A stretch of DNA of 64,000 nucleotides, from NCBI RefSeq assembly GCF_964019385.1, contig NC_088646.1:19254407-19318406 (forward strand), written 5' to 3'. A program made the translations under genes and the position numbers. Origin of the DNA: Sycon ciliatum. Lineage: Eukaryota; Porifera; Calcarea; Leucosolenida; Sycettidae. Positions 1-10,630 of the stretch are shown here, piece after piece (within the stretch, counting starts at the first letter, position 1; the number at the start of each line of letters is the position of its first letter). The notes below the pieces were generated by a model, which was given only the letters and a program-made list of their open reading frames with translations, was not told the origin of the DNA and did not search any database.

Positions 1-825
1 GGCTTCATCCTTCAGGCGTTTCAAGCCAGTTCACTTTGCACGGAACTGCCCGCGGGAAGGGGTCACCCAGATGTATGCAGGGCGCCAGTCACGTTGAAGG
101 TTGGTGCACTTGCAGTTTTCGTGTATATAATTATAATATTCGCGGGATCCGCGTGAGCATCACTTGCCTGATGTTCAGAAACACACATGCACAAGGTATA
201 GCCTTCGCTTCCGCAGGCCACCACTATGCCTTTTCACCTTAGTGGCGAATGCGCAGTTTTCGTGTGGATGGTTTAATTATAACTAACGTATTGCTTAAAA
301 GGGCCGGCGGTTGCAGCTTTCGTGACTGCATATACACAGTCATAATATATGCAGCCTTGAGAAGTTGAGTTGTGAGAGTTGTGAGAGTGCGATACTGACT
401 AAGTTTTGAACAAAACGAGGGATCTTATTATCTGGTTTGCGAGCGTGCCATGAAGTACACAAAATTATAGTAGGTCTTGACTTCTGAACTAAAGTGCTGC
501 CTTGCCAGGTTGCCTCCATCTTGGATGTGAGGGGCCACTGTGTTACCTTGCCAGTGCAGTGGTCTCGCTTGCCCAACACATTGTAGGATAGGTACAAGCC
601 AGCGAGTCTCGAACTGTTAAAAAAAACCCTCAGATCGAGACTCCCTGGCTAGTTCTAATTGCTCACTAGGTACCTGTGCATCGCAACCTTTCTATTGGGA
701 AGAGTCCCATGCAACCTAGCCACTCTTTGATGTGCTAGATCACAGGGTCTGGACTGCCGTATTTCCTTGACTCGATGATAATAGACTGCATGCTCAAATG
801 GTGTCGTGTGCTTGAATACAAGACC

Positions 826-1140
826 AGGATAGGGGTAACAATGTGGAGAAGAGGTTTGGTGCGACTCTTCGGCGATAGTAGGGGAAGAGTGTGTTGCTCC
901 CTACATGGGAGCTCGCGGTTTTCCTGCCGACTTGAATTCTCACTTGACTGACTCACGACTATGTATTGAGCAGGGAATGGTGCTTTCTTGCAGGTTTGCC
1001 GAGTGGACAGTTCGATGGACTTCTCGTGTGCTCTGGATGGCAGTCGTGAGTCAGTCAAGTGAGAATTCAAGTCGGCAGGAAAACCCGCAGGCACGAGCTC
1101 CCATGTAGGGAGCAACACACTCTTCCCCAGGATAGGGGTA
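826..1140. repeat. Foldback/MITE-like inverted repeat with flanking direct repeat
   Basis: Arms at about 881-960 and 1042-1128 are near-perfect reverse complements of about 80 bases, separated by about 80 bases. A 14-base direct repeat (CCAGGATAGGGGTA) occurs at 824-837 and again at 1127-1140, which looks like a target duplication around the whole unit. There is no transposase. It is a non-autonomous foldback element or MITE of unknown family. Confidence 0.7.
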
Positions 1141-1208
1141 GTTTGATAATATAATTGTAAACCATCCTCTTATCATTTAGAGGGGGCAATTTAGCGCCAA
1201 TGCTCTTC

Positions 1209-1255
1209 TCGTATCAGGTTTGTTTCTTATAATACAAGAAACATACCTGATACGA
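1209..1255. repeat. Short hairpin (inverted repeat)
   Basis: TCGTATCAGGT at the left pairs with its near complement at the right around an AT-rich loop. It is probably a relict of a miniature inverted-repeat element. Confidence 0.6.
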
Positions 1256-2257
1256 TAAGACGGTGTAACAATTATTATTCTTATGCTGTTCCATGTTCAT
1301 ATAGCAGAAAGGGGGTGACATTATGAGTTAAGCAAGCTCTTGAAGGCCATTCTCAAGTGAAAGCCGGACTCTGCTTGAATACTAAGCTGACTAGAGGCTG
1401 GTTGAGAATAGCAAACTGATCTGCTATTTGTGGACATACTGTGTGCCTGCCAACTGCTGGCACTGACTTTTGGCATGGCTATGTGTGTGTGTATACTGTT
1501 TGCAGGTGTTTGGGAGAGATTGACGTTCCTCACTTGTCACACTGCACTAGGATAAACCCGGCATGCAGCCGTGCGACTCAGTCTGTGGTCTTCTGAATCA
1601 TTGGGCCATGAGCAGAGGACACCCTGCTGTGTGCCAGCTGGAGTGCTTTGAGTGAAGCGCCATGGGAGTTCCACTGAGCACGCATGGGGAGGAGGGCTTC
1701 ACCACCAGTGACTGAGATCTGCTCGCACCAGTCATCGCTTGTCGTTGTAGCCTGTCATCGTCATGACATTGCTACACTGCCGTGCGGAAGCTAAGCGGAG
1801 CGCCATCCAGGCACTTTGACAGGAGTCACAGGCCGCTCATGACAGCCTGTACTCTGCTAGAATGCCGTATTGTCGGATCAAGTGATCATGCAGCTCAGAA
1901 CCAGTGCTTGGCCAAACTGCAGCGCTGTCCACGGTAACGGATGGAAGTGCTTTTTGCTTGTGTTTCCGTGCTTGTGTTTCCGTGCGTGTGTGTACATATG
2001 TGTACTGGAGAAGTGAAGTATTCTTTTCACTAGTCTTCAGTATTACTTAGTCCTTTGGGGGAAATAGCAGGGAAATAGCTTATGCAAGAGGCAGCACTTT
2101 ATTTGCAACTCCGTTTGCCCATAGTTCCATGTGTGGGCTGTACCCTGCAACTGTCATATCTTGAGAATGTAGCCCTGCGGCACACAGTGTTACTCTGACT
2201 CGGGTGACTCAGTTATTCGCTCATGACTACCTAAACCACCTACTTATTGCTGTGAAC

Positions 2258-2344
2258 ATGGATCACTTGCAGCCACTCAGAGAGAATGATAGCGGAGGGT
2301 CGTTCTCCGCAGACATGAGCCCGCGGAGCCGCAAGCAAGGCACG
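2258..2344 (+). CDS. RIMS-like: RIM-type gene, exon 1 (start)
   Basis: ATG at 2258 opens 29 codons ending at a CACG|GTGAGC donor in phase 0, matching the next exon. The peptide is Ser/Gly-rich with no domain. I chose this ATG because the frame runs directly into the Rab-binding exon. An upstream in-frame ATG at 2204 or an additional 5' exon cannot be excluded. Confidence 0.6.
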
Positions 2345-3168
2345 GTGAGCGAGGGCACTGATGCTTGCTGTGTTCTCTCATTCATTGTTGGTTAGGGCGG
2401 CGGCGACATTGTCTGCGTGTGTGTCTGAGCATTGTATGCATAGCATTATCAATGTGTAGATAATTGTAGGCACCAGTATCAGAAGGTAGTCCGTAGTGTT
2501 ATTGCCCAACAATTCCTCAAGCGGCTTGCATAATGGCAGCATGATCGGTAGACATACAGCAGTAAGGATAGCCACAGTTCAATTGCTTCACCCGGTGTCG
2601 TGCAGGTTATCTTTGCCTCGGGCAAGAGCATGCTGTCTTGCGGGTGGTGCCCTTGTTCAGGTTTTTCTTGTGCAAATCCACTTTTTGCCTTTTTTTGCTG
2701 TGCAATACCATTATGCTGCAGAACTGTAACTGGTCTACAACCGGTAGCTACGCTCTACATTATAGTGCAATGTTTTGGCATGTTCACTTGACATGTGCTC
2801 TACATCCCGATGTACTTTGTAGTATGTGTACTCTATTCTTCACATGGCTGGACGAAACTAATTCCATTATTGGAACGACTTTTCGGCCATCAATATAAAG
2901 TGGTCACAAACAGTGTGGTCAACGCCCTGTTTGTGACCACTTTATCTCATGGTTGATTATAATTATCACCATGAGATGAATAGTGAATCTAAACATAGTA
3001 TGTTCTGAGTTGGCATCGGTTGCCTGATTTAGTTCTTTTCTACGAGTCTCTGAGCAGCAGTATTACCGGTGGGGATTCCAGGCTGGCTCTGTCTTCTCTT
3101 GTACATTCAGGCTGATGCATATTGATGACATTGTTGTGTATTGTTGGCGCTATTTGTATATTTCACAG
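2345..3168 (+). other. Intron 1 of the RIM-type gene
   Basis: No coding signal. It contains the small palindromic element at 2895-2945. Confidence 0.5.
2895..2945. repeat. Palindromic mini-element
   Basis: ATAAAGTGGTCACAAACAG is followed after about 13 bases by its reverse complement, giving a perfect 19-base stem. It is consistent with the two fused ends of a MITE. Confidence 0.7.
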
Positions 3169-3326
3169 AGTACCATTCATGGCTCACCATCACCTGCAGC
3201 AGCGAGAAAGAGCACGCTGGCAGGCTCGCTGGATCTGTCTCAGCTGACGCCCACGGAGCAACAATGCATCCTTGCTGTGATCCAGCGTTCTGAGGAAGCC
3301 GAAAAGAAGGTGTCGAACCATTGCCG
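3169..3326 (+). CDS. RIMS-like: RIM-type gene, exon 2 (Rab-binding helix)
   Basis: Acceptor TTTCACAG, donor CCG|GTATGC, length 158 (phase 0 to 2). It contains LDLSQLTPTEQQCILAVIQR, which matches the DLSxLTxxExxxIxAVxxRQ start of the RIM/rabphilin Rab-binding domain, followed by charged helix. This segment binds GTP-Rab3/Rab27-type GTPases in known family members. Confidence 0.85.
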
Positions 3327-4022
3327 GTATGCGGACCGCACCTATGTCCTCACTCATACACACTGCTGTACTTATTCAGAATTCGAATTGTCCATCCTGC
3401 GGAGGCACTACTTTCCAACTGAGTTTCCCATTCAGGAAATGTATTTTTAATGTATAAGAACGTTAGAGCACTTGGAGTACTTCATTTGCAGATATAGCAA
3501 AAACCTGTTGATTCAGTGGGTATGACTTTGTCGTGGTCCACCTCGCAACGTTACAATTCTACTGCACACGGTGGGACGAAATGCAATGACTTTACCGTAA
3601 ACATCGCTATCGTGTACACATTAGAATAATCATCACCCACATTGGGCACCAATCAAGTGTTGTCAAGAGTAAGCTAAACGATAGGGCTCTTCTCCTTCTC
3701 CCCCCCCCCCCCCCGACCCGCACACAGAGAGCACCGGTTCTTGAAGTTGTAAGGAAGGAGAGTTCAGGAAGAATACCCTGAATGAACTGGACAATGTAAA
3801 TGCCTATATATGCAGTACAATGTCTGCGTGCAGTAGCCGTGACAACCCGTGAGCGGTCCACGTGCAGTAGCCGTGACAACCCGTGAGCGGTCCACGTGCA
3901 GCAGCAAGACAAAAGGGCACTCAGACATGTTGAGGTCAAAAGGGCAACAATTCTATCAGTACCTTTCACGAAGTTACCCCCGAAATTCTACTTGACCTGT
4001 CTCATGTGGTGTGTGTGCGCGT

Positions 4023-4094
<72 letters not shown>
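4023..4094. repeat. (GT)n microsatellite
   Basis: Uninterrupted GT dinucleotides for about 70 bases inside a RIM intron. Confidence 0.95.
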
Positions 4095-4096
<2 letters not shown>

Positions 4097-4097
<1 letters not shown>

Positions 4098-4290
4098 ATA
4101 TGGTGCAGTGGTATGTGCAGCGATTTCCAATCGATGGGTTGCGGGTTCGATTCCCGACGATTATGGTCACACACGTCTTTCTTCTCTTTCTCAGACTCTT
4201 CCTGACTTTTCTTTCATTCTCCTGGGTGGTTACCAACAGCCAGTGCATGCCGGAGTATGTGGTGTGATGTGTGTGCGGGAAAAACATGAA
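4097..4290 (+). repeat. tRNA-derived SINE-like segment
   Basis: TGGTGCAGTGGT (box A-like, about 4101-4112) and GGGTTCGATTCC (box B, 4143-4154) are spaced as in a tRNA gene, but no clean cloverleaf forms. They are followed by a CT-rich non-tRNA body. This is typical of a tRNA-derived SINE head. Confidence 0.55.
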
Positions 4291-4571
4291 AAGACCAAAA
4301 ATAGGGATTCACTGGCCAGAAAAAAAGTCACTTCAAATAGCTGTATGGTGTAGACCAGGCTGAATAGTGATGGTCAATTCTTCAGTCTTGCAAGCTGTTG
4401 AATGGTGCAATCCCAGCACAAGTTGCTATGGCTTCTGCCGTAGCATTGCTATCATCGCCTCCGGCGATGGGCGTCAAAGGTCAAGGTGTGTGCCCGTGCA
4501 CGTGTGTGTATCGTGTGTGTACGTGTGTGTATGTGTTTGTGTGCGTCACAATGTGCCATCACACTTTCCAG

Positions 4572-4761
4572 GAAACTGCAGGACCAGCAGAGTGCCCTAC
4601 TGCGTCGATCCAAGGCCACGTATCATGGTGCATGCTTGCTGTGTTGCAAAGAGCTGGATCGCAAGCAGTGCCATGTATGCATTGTATGTGATGGTATGGC
4701 ATGTCAGCACTGCACCATCAGGAGAAAGCAGCACGCCGGAACTAAGACGGCACAAGCGGAG
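4572..4761 (+). CDS. RIMS-like: RIM-type gene, exon 3 (zinc finger, first part)
   Basis: Acceptor TTTCCAG, donor GAG|GTGAGT, 190 bases (phase 2 to 0). A basic coiled helix leads into CLLCCKELDRKQCHVCIVC and a later CQHC, giving three of the four CxxC pairs of the FYVE-like zinc finger. In RIM and rabphilin this finger packs beside the Rab-binding helix. Confidence 0.88.
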
Positions 4762-4985
4762 GTGAGTGATGAAAAAGGTGCCTCCTTGGCATGTAGACGT
4801 CTGCTCGGTACAGCATGACTTCTTGAATGAGATGTGCATGGTGTGCAATTCATGCCCCCCCCCCTCCACACACAGTCATACCTCAAAGGCTGAGAATTCT
4901 ATTACAGTAGAGCATTGTCTATCCAGACATCGACTCCGGACGATCGATAATCCGGAATGGCTGGCACTAAAAAGGATGGGGATGC

Positions 4986-5760
4986 CAGGGGCGTCGGATA
5001 CACTAGGGTCACTATGCTGGGGCGTCGGAAATTTAGAGTCCAGAGCAGTGTATTTTATTGATTTACGGGGTACCTGGGACAAAATGTGGTACGGTTAATA
5101 CCGTAGTGACCGTACCGTGTCCGACGCCCCTGCTATGGTATTGACCGTACAGGTGAAATCCTGATAATTCGAACCTCAAAATGCCAGGAAAAACTTCTAA
5201 TTATCCGGACATTCTAATTATCCAAACATGAACCCACAACTCAATATGTATGTCAAAATGCTCTCATGGTCACGCAGAGTTGCGCTATGGACCTTAGACA
5301 CAAATTTTACGGACACTGAACTGAACGGCGCAGCCTGCTCATGCAAACTGAACCGACCAGTACAGTGTACAGTGAACTTCGAATTACACTTGGCTAACTT
5401 CGAATTATCAGCACAAATCCCACACATTTTCTATGTAAGTGGAATCTGTGGGACTTCTAATTAACTGGACGTGTCCAGTTCGAGGTTCGAATTATCAGAA
5501 CATTTTATGTGGGAATCGTATTGATAGAAATCGGTCCTGGAAAAAACTTCTAATTAAGCGGTATGTTCGAATTAAGCCATATTCGAATTATCAGGATTCC
5601 ACCTGTACGACTTTTTGCCCCAGGTACCCTGTGGATCAATAGAATACACTGATCTAGGCTCTAAATTTCCAAAATTTCCGGGTCAGCAACCCTCCCCCAC
5701 GAGTAAATTGTACCTCAGATGGCTGACCAAACCACCCTAAAATACCGTCCTACGCCCCTG
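4986..5760. mobile_element. Nested MITE with GGGGCGT termini
   Basis: CAGGGGCGTCGGA at 4986 is mirrored by TCCGACGCCCCTG at 5119-5131 and by TACGCCCCTG at 5751-5760. Inner arms around 5028-5090 and 5610-5690 are also complementary (both contain GGTACC and a GTGTATT..ATTGAT block). A second MITE (5150-5605) sits inside. It is non-autonomous, and a related fragment lies at 34310-34525. Confidence 0.6.
5150..5605. mobile_element. pogo/Tigger-like MITE (TA target)
   Basis: The left end CAGGTGAAATCCTGATAATT and the right end are near-perfect complements, each flanked by TA. A CAG terminus plus a TA duplication fits the Tc1/mariner-pogo superfamily. The interior is AT-rich with no transposase. Confidence 0.75.
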
Positions 5761-6116
5761 ATGGGGGTGGGGTGCACAGGGAGGACTTGAGTAGTGATAT
5801 GTTCTTCTTTTGACAAGAGACGAACCAAAGAGAAAACAGTGAACAACTCAAGTGTTAGTCAGTCAGGCAGACGTATCTGCTACCGCCAATATGGTCGTAA
5901 TGCCATCACCCTAGTACCAATGCATCACTATTTTGGACTCAAAAGCTCAATCAATTCAAGAACTAGCATGCATTTTGGACTGCACGATTCGCGTTGTTGT
6001 CAGCTGTTTCTATAGATGATCAGGTGGAATACCCAATCTCTAATAAACCGTGTCACATGGGGTAGCCTTAGTAGTTTCTCATGCTTTACTGCAGTCTGGT
6101 CTCCTTTGGTGCTCAG

Positions 6117-6204
6117 GTATTCTGCAAGGCGTGTGCTCTGAAGCAGCAGATATTCCTGACGTCAAGTGCCTGGCGGAAGTATGGCGACCGAGATGCTGAT
6201 GAAG
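6117..6204 (+). CDS. RIMS-like: RIM-type gene, exon 4 (zinc finger, last part)
   Basis: Acceptor GCTCAG, donor GAAG|GTGTGT, 88 bases (phase 0 to 1). VFCKACALKQQIFLTSSAW gives the last CxxC pair, then the KQQ..LTxSxAW motif that closes the zinc finger in RIM and rabphilin. Confidence 0.88.
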
Positions 6205-6502
6205 GTGTGTGGCACAAATACTCTCTCAGAGCGGCGGCCACAATGCAAAGAGTTTGGGCTTTTCGTACGAATTCCTGAGCGTAAAGTGAATCCCCGTTTT
6301 AAGTCAACCCCTGATTTGGTTCCATTTTCGATGTATGAAAAGTCGACTTTTAAAACATACAGAACCCGGTGGTCTGCAATGCTCTATTTCATCGTGGCTA
6401 TGTCTGCAATGCTCTATTTCATTGTGTTTGAGCTGCAGACATAGCAACTATGTCTCCATGTCTGCAATGCTCTATTTCACTGTGTTTGCTCGGCAGACAT
6501 AG

Positions 6503-6625
6503 CGACTATGCCTGGCTATGGCATGTTACTGGTGTGCGGTCTGAAGTGCGATGGAGGAGTCTTGAGAACGTTTGTGGTTGAAGCACCCGTTGGTGGCACG
6601 GCCTTTCAGAGTGGCATAATGGAAA
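6503..6625 (+). CDS. RIMS-like: RIM-type gene, exon 5 (PDZ, first half)
   Basis: Acceptor ACATAG, donor GGAAA|GTATGT, 123 bases (phase 1 to 1). It encodes GLKCDGGVLRTFVVEAPVGG followed by TAFQSGIME: a PDZ beta-A/beta-B/beta-C segment (GLK..GG...FV..V..GG.A...G). It joins in frame to the DEVLEW block of the next exon. The upstream intron carries short imperfect repeats of GTCTGCAATGCTCTATTTCA (about 6370-6475). Confidence 0.8.
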
Positions 6626-7144
6626 GTATGTGCAACTGCATGTAAAAGTCCAATCAATCTACTGTAATGGCTGGCCTCGGAAGCAATCACTCACCAAACA
6701 CTCAGCAAGAAGTTTGCTTACTAATAATACTTCCAGTAATGAGAAAGGTTTGACACAATATACACGGGAGGCAAAGAAGAAAGAAGATTGGCAGGATAAG
6801 CGGGCCATGTGAGGTCGCGTGTATGCTGGTTGATGTGTTATGACTGCTAACCGAGATGCAGTGGAATTCTCAGTGCATGTACTTTCGATATGTATAATGT
6901 ACCCAATGCTGTAGACAGCAAGGCTGTTCCCAACGAAAGTACTAAGGAATTGCACAATACTAACTTCATACTGTAACGGTTTTGTTTTATCTTGTCTAGT
7001 GAGTGGGTATAGGCCTGGATGTTTTGAGTCTCTCCTCCCCGAGTCCAGTAGATGAGGATAGGGACGAGAAAGTGCTGCATGGTGATTCCTCGACATGTTC
7101 TTGGTTGTGCTGTGCTATCTTGCCAATGCATAATTTTCTGGCAG
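6626..7144 (+). other. Intron 5 of the RIM-type gene
   Basis: No gene, repeat or structure recognised. Confidence 0.5.
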
Positions 7145-7265
7145 ATGATGAAGTGCTAGAGTGGTGTGATGAGCTCCTGATTGGCAGCATACACAGGAGT
7201 GTGTTGGAGAAGGTGCAGCAATCTTGCCGTGGGCGCATTTCAGTCACTGTGCGTAGATATGTACG
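7145..7265 (+). CDS. RIMS-like: RIM-type gene, exon 6 (PDZ, second half)
   Basis: Acceptor CTGGCAG, donor TACG|GTAAGG, 121 bases (phase 1 to 2). DEVLEWCDELLIGSIHRSVL closely follows the RIM PDZ pattern GDEVLEWNGxxLxGxTxxEV, with an Asn-to-Cys change in the NG turn. The last strand is ISVTVRR. Confidence 0.88.
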
Positions 7266-7447
7266 GTAAGGAGCAGTATCCATCAGTGTGTGTGTGTGTG
7301 CGTGTGTTTGGGTTGCAAGCAAGTCAATGTATTCGGAAAGAAGAAAAAAGAAGAAAGAAATGGCTGTGTAGTATTTTGATATGCATACTTCAAGTAGGTA
7401 TGTGCTTGGAAGAGGGTGGATTTTTCCAATCGTGCTGCGACCCACAG

Positions 7448-7477
7448 CGGATTGGGAGCTTGTGGCCAGGCACAAAG
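7448..7477 (+). CDS. RIMS-like: RIM-type gene, micro-exon 7
   Basis: A 30-base exon (CCACAG | ... | GTAACA). It is supported only by exact phase agreement with both neighbours (2 in, 2 out) and by having splice sites at both ends. It encodes a Gly/Ala/Gln linker. Confidence 0.5.
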
Positions 7478-7574
7478 GTAACATGATTGCGGTGAAAGGG
7501 ATTTCAGCCTTTAGACTTTATCATCTATGTCTCTGTGTGTGCCAGTATATGTGGAGCGAGAATGTGTGTGCGCG

Positions 7575-7630
<56 letters not shown>
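7575..7630. repeat. (GT)n microsatellite
   Basis: Near-perfect GT repeat in an intron. GT-rich degenerate sequence continues to about 7730. Confidence 0.9.
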
Positions 7631-7633
<3 letters not shown>

Positions 7634-7800
7634 GTGCGTGTGTGAGCTTTTGTGTGTGCGTGTGTGCATGTGTGTGTGTCTGCATCCCTGTACATGTGTG
7701 AAATGTGTGTGTTTGTGTGTTTGTGTGTCTGAGGCACATAAATACTTTGTTACTACATGCAAACAGTTACATATTCCTATTGTTTTTTACTTCTCGGCAG

Positions 7801-7847
7801 TGGGCATGAAGAAGAAAGGACGGTATGGGTGGATTGCCAATCTGCTA
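7801..7847 (+). CDS. RIMS-like: RIM-type gene, exon 8 (linker)
   Basis: Acceptor CTCGGCAG, donor GCTA|GTGAGT, 47 bases (phase 2 to 1). It encodes an acidic linker (GHEEERTVWVDCQSA) between PDZ and C2A. The other two frames break the phase chain or hit stops. Confidence 0.6.
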
Positions 7848-8234
7848 GTGAGTTTTGTTAGTACAGTATTTACTGCACTCACCTGCACTGCTGGTAGCTT
7901 AGAGTTATCAACAAGTCGTAACATGAATACGGACGCAGTGCCAAGCTGTGACGCATGGGGAGCTAAGCAGTTCATATTCATGTCAATGTAGGGTTGAAGC
8001 GACTGTTGAGCCAAGGGGTGATGATGACTTTTCCACGTCTGGTTTATGTGTGTGCGTATGTACATGGTGTGTGGGGAGGGGGGGGGGGGGTTTAGAGTGT
8101 GTGCCTTTTTAATGATCTCGTCAGTAGTTGATTAAGGCTTGCAGCTTGGTGCCGTAGTATCACGAGTGTGTGCTGTGCTATAGATATGCATGTGTCTTGT
8201 GTACCTGTGTACCTGTGTACTCGTGTGTTGCTAG

Positions 8235-8314
8235 GCTCGGTGAGCGCCGATGCACTTGCCCAGCGCATGCTTATTGATCCCAGGGCGGTGGGGTTTCCAG
8301 ATGGACTTTTTCAG
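8235..8314 (+). CDS. RIMS-like: RIM-type gene, exon 9 (linker before C2A)
   Basis: Acceptor TTGCTAG, donor CAG|GTGAGG, 80 bases (phase 1 to 0). It encodes a Ser/Ala-rich linker ending FPDGLFQ, which runs directly into the first C2A strand. Confidence 0.65.
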
Positions 8315-9260
8315 GTGAGGGCGCCTATAGCAGCTAGTGTCCAGCCGGCATCCGGCTTAGGTAACATTGCTGCTGCTGGGAACAAGTACATTGAACCCTG
8401 CATCACCATCCTGCTCCAACCGGCGAGTGTTTCACATGCAGGTGCACTGAGAATGGTTTCCTAAAGCTTTTTCTGATATCAACTTGGAGAGGTGGGGTCG
8501 GCTAGGCTTGGCATTTTCCAGAAATCTGGCAACTGTGAGCATGCTCTGAATGAGTTGTCTTTGCAAACTCGGCTACATCATTACTTCTGGTTCACTATGC
8601 GATGTGTGCTGATAGGCCACAAGTGGTGGAGACACGTTGCCGTACCCAAATGGCAGGATCAAGGTAAGTGACAAGTCAATATGACTTTCCTCTCCCGTTG
8701 CTGTTTCAGACTCAGGCGCGTAGCACCGCCGTTGGCGGTGGTCTGGCCAGAGGGGGTCTGGGGGGATGTCCCCCCTGGATTTTTTTTGAAATTAGGGTGC
8801 AAAATCCTGCATTCTGGGCACTTTGGGCATTGTTTTACTATGGTGGTCGTGGTCGGGCGAAAAAGTGGTCCGGCCAAAGCCGGACCGTCCGGAGCGGCTG
8901 CTACGCCCCTGAGACTTGCCTTTTAGTAGGCTTTTACTTAGGCCGCCGGTGTACACATGCTGATTCAAGGCCTCAACACCTTATAATATGCCTGATAATA
9001 TGCTGGTTCGAAACTTCAAAGGCACTGCACATCGCACGATACCAGAAGGAGAAAAGAAAGGATGCGTCCACTACACATTGTACTCTACCAGCGGGAGAAA
9101 AACAAAGGACGTGTCCAAACGTTATATCGGATATTCTGTGTTTCCCTGAATTGAGCTTAGTGCACGCGTGGTTCATTGGAGGGAGGAGTATTATAAAACA
9201 TTGGTCACCCTCCCTTCAGATTCACTAGTCAATAATTGTTATGACCTTTTTTTGCTACAG
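8315..9260 (+). other. Intron 9 of the RIM-type gene
   Basis: Contains one 199-base inverted-repeat element (8713-8911). Nothing else was recognised. Confidence 0.5.
8713..8911. mobile_element. MITE with CAGG(G)GCGTAGC ends
   Basis: CAGGCGCGTAGC at the left is mirrored by GCTACGCCCCTG at the right, with a second inverted pair CCGCCGTTGGCGG nearby. It has no coding capacity. This terminus type is common among non-autonomous cut-and-paste elements. No clear target duplication was seen. Confidence 0.6.
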
Positions 9261-9382
9261 CTCAAGCTGAAGCTGGTTAGCAGTGACTTGACCGTGATGG
9301 TGGTTGAAGCTGAGCGACTTCCCGTGCTAAAGCCCGGTGTTGGCACTTCACCTTCCGTCTCGGTTAACTTGAATGGGCAGAA
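9261..9382 (+). CDS. RIMS-like: RIM-type gene, exon 10 (C2A, N-terminal strands)
   Basis: Acceptor GCTACAG, donor CAGAA|GTAAGA, 122 bases (phase 0 to 2). LKLKLVSSDLTVMVVEAERL is the first two strands of a C2 domain (LxVxVxxAxxLP). The loop-1 aspartates used for calcium in synaptotagmin-type C2 domains are absent. Confidence 0.82.
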
Positions 9383-9459
9383 GTAAGAGAGCCGTCACTA
9401 GAACGATAGGTATTCACTAGCTGAGGGAATGGAAAAGGGAAACGCCTGGAGAATAATCT

Positions 9460-9530
9460 GACTGCTCCACCAGGACTCGAACCAGGGACCTTCGCTTGAG
9501 GCCAGCGATGCTCTAACAGTAGGTCTTTCT
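9460..9530 (-). repeat. tRNA-like (SINE head) fragment
   Basis: On the minus strand, GTTAGAGCATC and GGTTCGAGTCC (box B; 9473-9483 on +) are spaced as in a tRNA, but the 5' acceptor half is missing. It is a degenerate tRNA-derived segment, not a functional tRNA. Confidence 0.5.
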
Positions 9531-9871
9531 ACGGTTCTCTACTGGTTGATGATATCCGGGGGAAAAACGTAGATATGTTTTAAAAGGCTTAGGCAGCTTT
9601 GAACAATGCTTGCAAAAATACATACGAAACTATTGTTGAACCTTGTGAATACCTGAACCCATGTCTAACATGTACTCAATGTATGACCAACGACCAAAAG
9701 CCAGGGCATGTCTGGAGAATGAAGCCAGTCACAAAAAACATTTTGATTGGATTTTGAGAGTACAGCTCGTTGCTGTGTGGCTTTGTGTTAGTTTGCATTG
9801 AAGGCCTGCCTTGCCGACTTCTGATTTACCATGCTCCTGATTTTGTGCTTGTTGTTTCTGCTGGACGCCAG

Positions 9872-9950
9872 TTCATCCTCCACAAAGCAATGTTTGCGTG
9901 CAGGCAAGACAGCCTGGCACGAGGAGCTGTTCTTCAGAATCAACTGTGAG
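9872..9950 (+). CDS. RIMS-like: RIM-type gene, exon 11 (C2A, middle)
   Basis: Acceptor ACGCCAG, donor GAG|GTAAGT, 79 bases (phase 2 to 0). It encodes STKQCLRAGKTAWHEELFFR, matching the C2 K(T)xxxxxxxxPxWxExFxF strand pair. Confidence 0.82.
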
Positions 9951-10398
9951 GTAAGTACACTGTAGCCAGTGTGAGTGTCTGTGCTCGGCATGTAGTACCG
10001 GGGTGGGGTTTACTGCCTACGCTAGGTTATAAGTGTCTGATACTCATCGGCGGGGGGAAATCCCCTACTCAACAGGAGAAAATGGTCTCACCCACCAATG
10101 TCTGACTAATCCAATTACCAGTGCTACGACTCGTATGTCCAAAAAATGATATGGTTGCAACCAGTTCAGTGCATTCTGAATGCACAGGAGGTATTCACCA
10201 TTCTTTGTTGACAGTAGCATAGCTGATTATCCATGGCCTGTGATGCATGCGTCTTGACACAATTTGTTGATAGAATATAAGTACTGAAGATATAACCAAG
10301 AGCTTGCGTTGTTGTGTGGCGGGCGTTGTAACGGAATCACAGCCATTCCGTTCCCCGGGACGCAGGACACAAAGGACACGACACGATGTGGCGGGCGT

Positions 10399-10630
10399 TG
10401 TAACGGAATCACAGCCATTCCGTTCCCCGGGACGCAGGACACAAAGGACACGACTTGTTTGTTTTACATTATTTATATTCACAAGACGGAAATGGAGACA
10501 ACACTCAAAGGGACGAACAAGAAGACTGACAAAAGGACTCTCGACTACAAAATCGCGCATGCTCATATCACACATGCACGCGACTAGAAGAGACAGTTTG
10601 GGGAATGCCATCACACAGGAAAACAACACA
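10399..10630 (-). repeat. TRIM-like element, 3' LTR
   Basis: 232-base copy of the LTR, preceded at 10327-10398 by an extra tandem copy of its terminal 72 bases. Confidence 0.75.

Larger units (their letters stand above)
1..2257. other. 5' flank of the RIM-type gene, no gene recognised
   Basis: No reading frame here resembles a known protein. The stretch holds two inverted-repeat structures (826-1140 and 1209-1255), listed separately. It presumably contains the 5' UTR or promoter of the RIM-type gene that starts at 2258, but I cannot identify a core promoter. Confidence 0.5.
3327..4571 (+). other. Intron 2 of the RIM-type gene
   Basis: Holds a poly-C run near 3703, a 38-base tandem duplication around 3827-3900, a long (GT)n tract at 4023-4094 and a tRNA-derived SINE-like segment after it. 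No coding signal was seen. Confidence 0.5.
4762..6116 (+). other. Intron 3 of the RIM-type gene, filled by nested MITEs
   Basis: Holds inverted-repeat elements at 4986-5760 and 5150-5605 (listed separately) and a pogo-like end near 4903 (CAGTAGAGCATTG). No coding signal was seen. Confidence 0.6.

Noticed and set aside
3988..4287. Long open frames through (GT)n/(CA)n runs (also at 7511-7762, 55468-55830, 43490-43915)
   Set aside because: Dinucleotide repeats are open in several frames on both strands. No start context, splice logic or domain supports them as proteins.
8600..8664. Possible extra RIM exon ending at CAAG|GTAAGT
   Set aside because: Exons 9 and 10 already join in phase 0 and the peptide resembles no RIM segment. 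It is kept only as a possible alternative exon.
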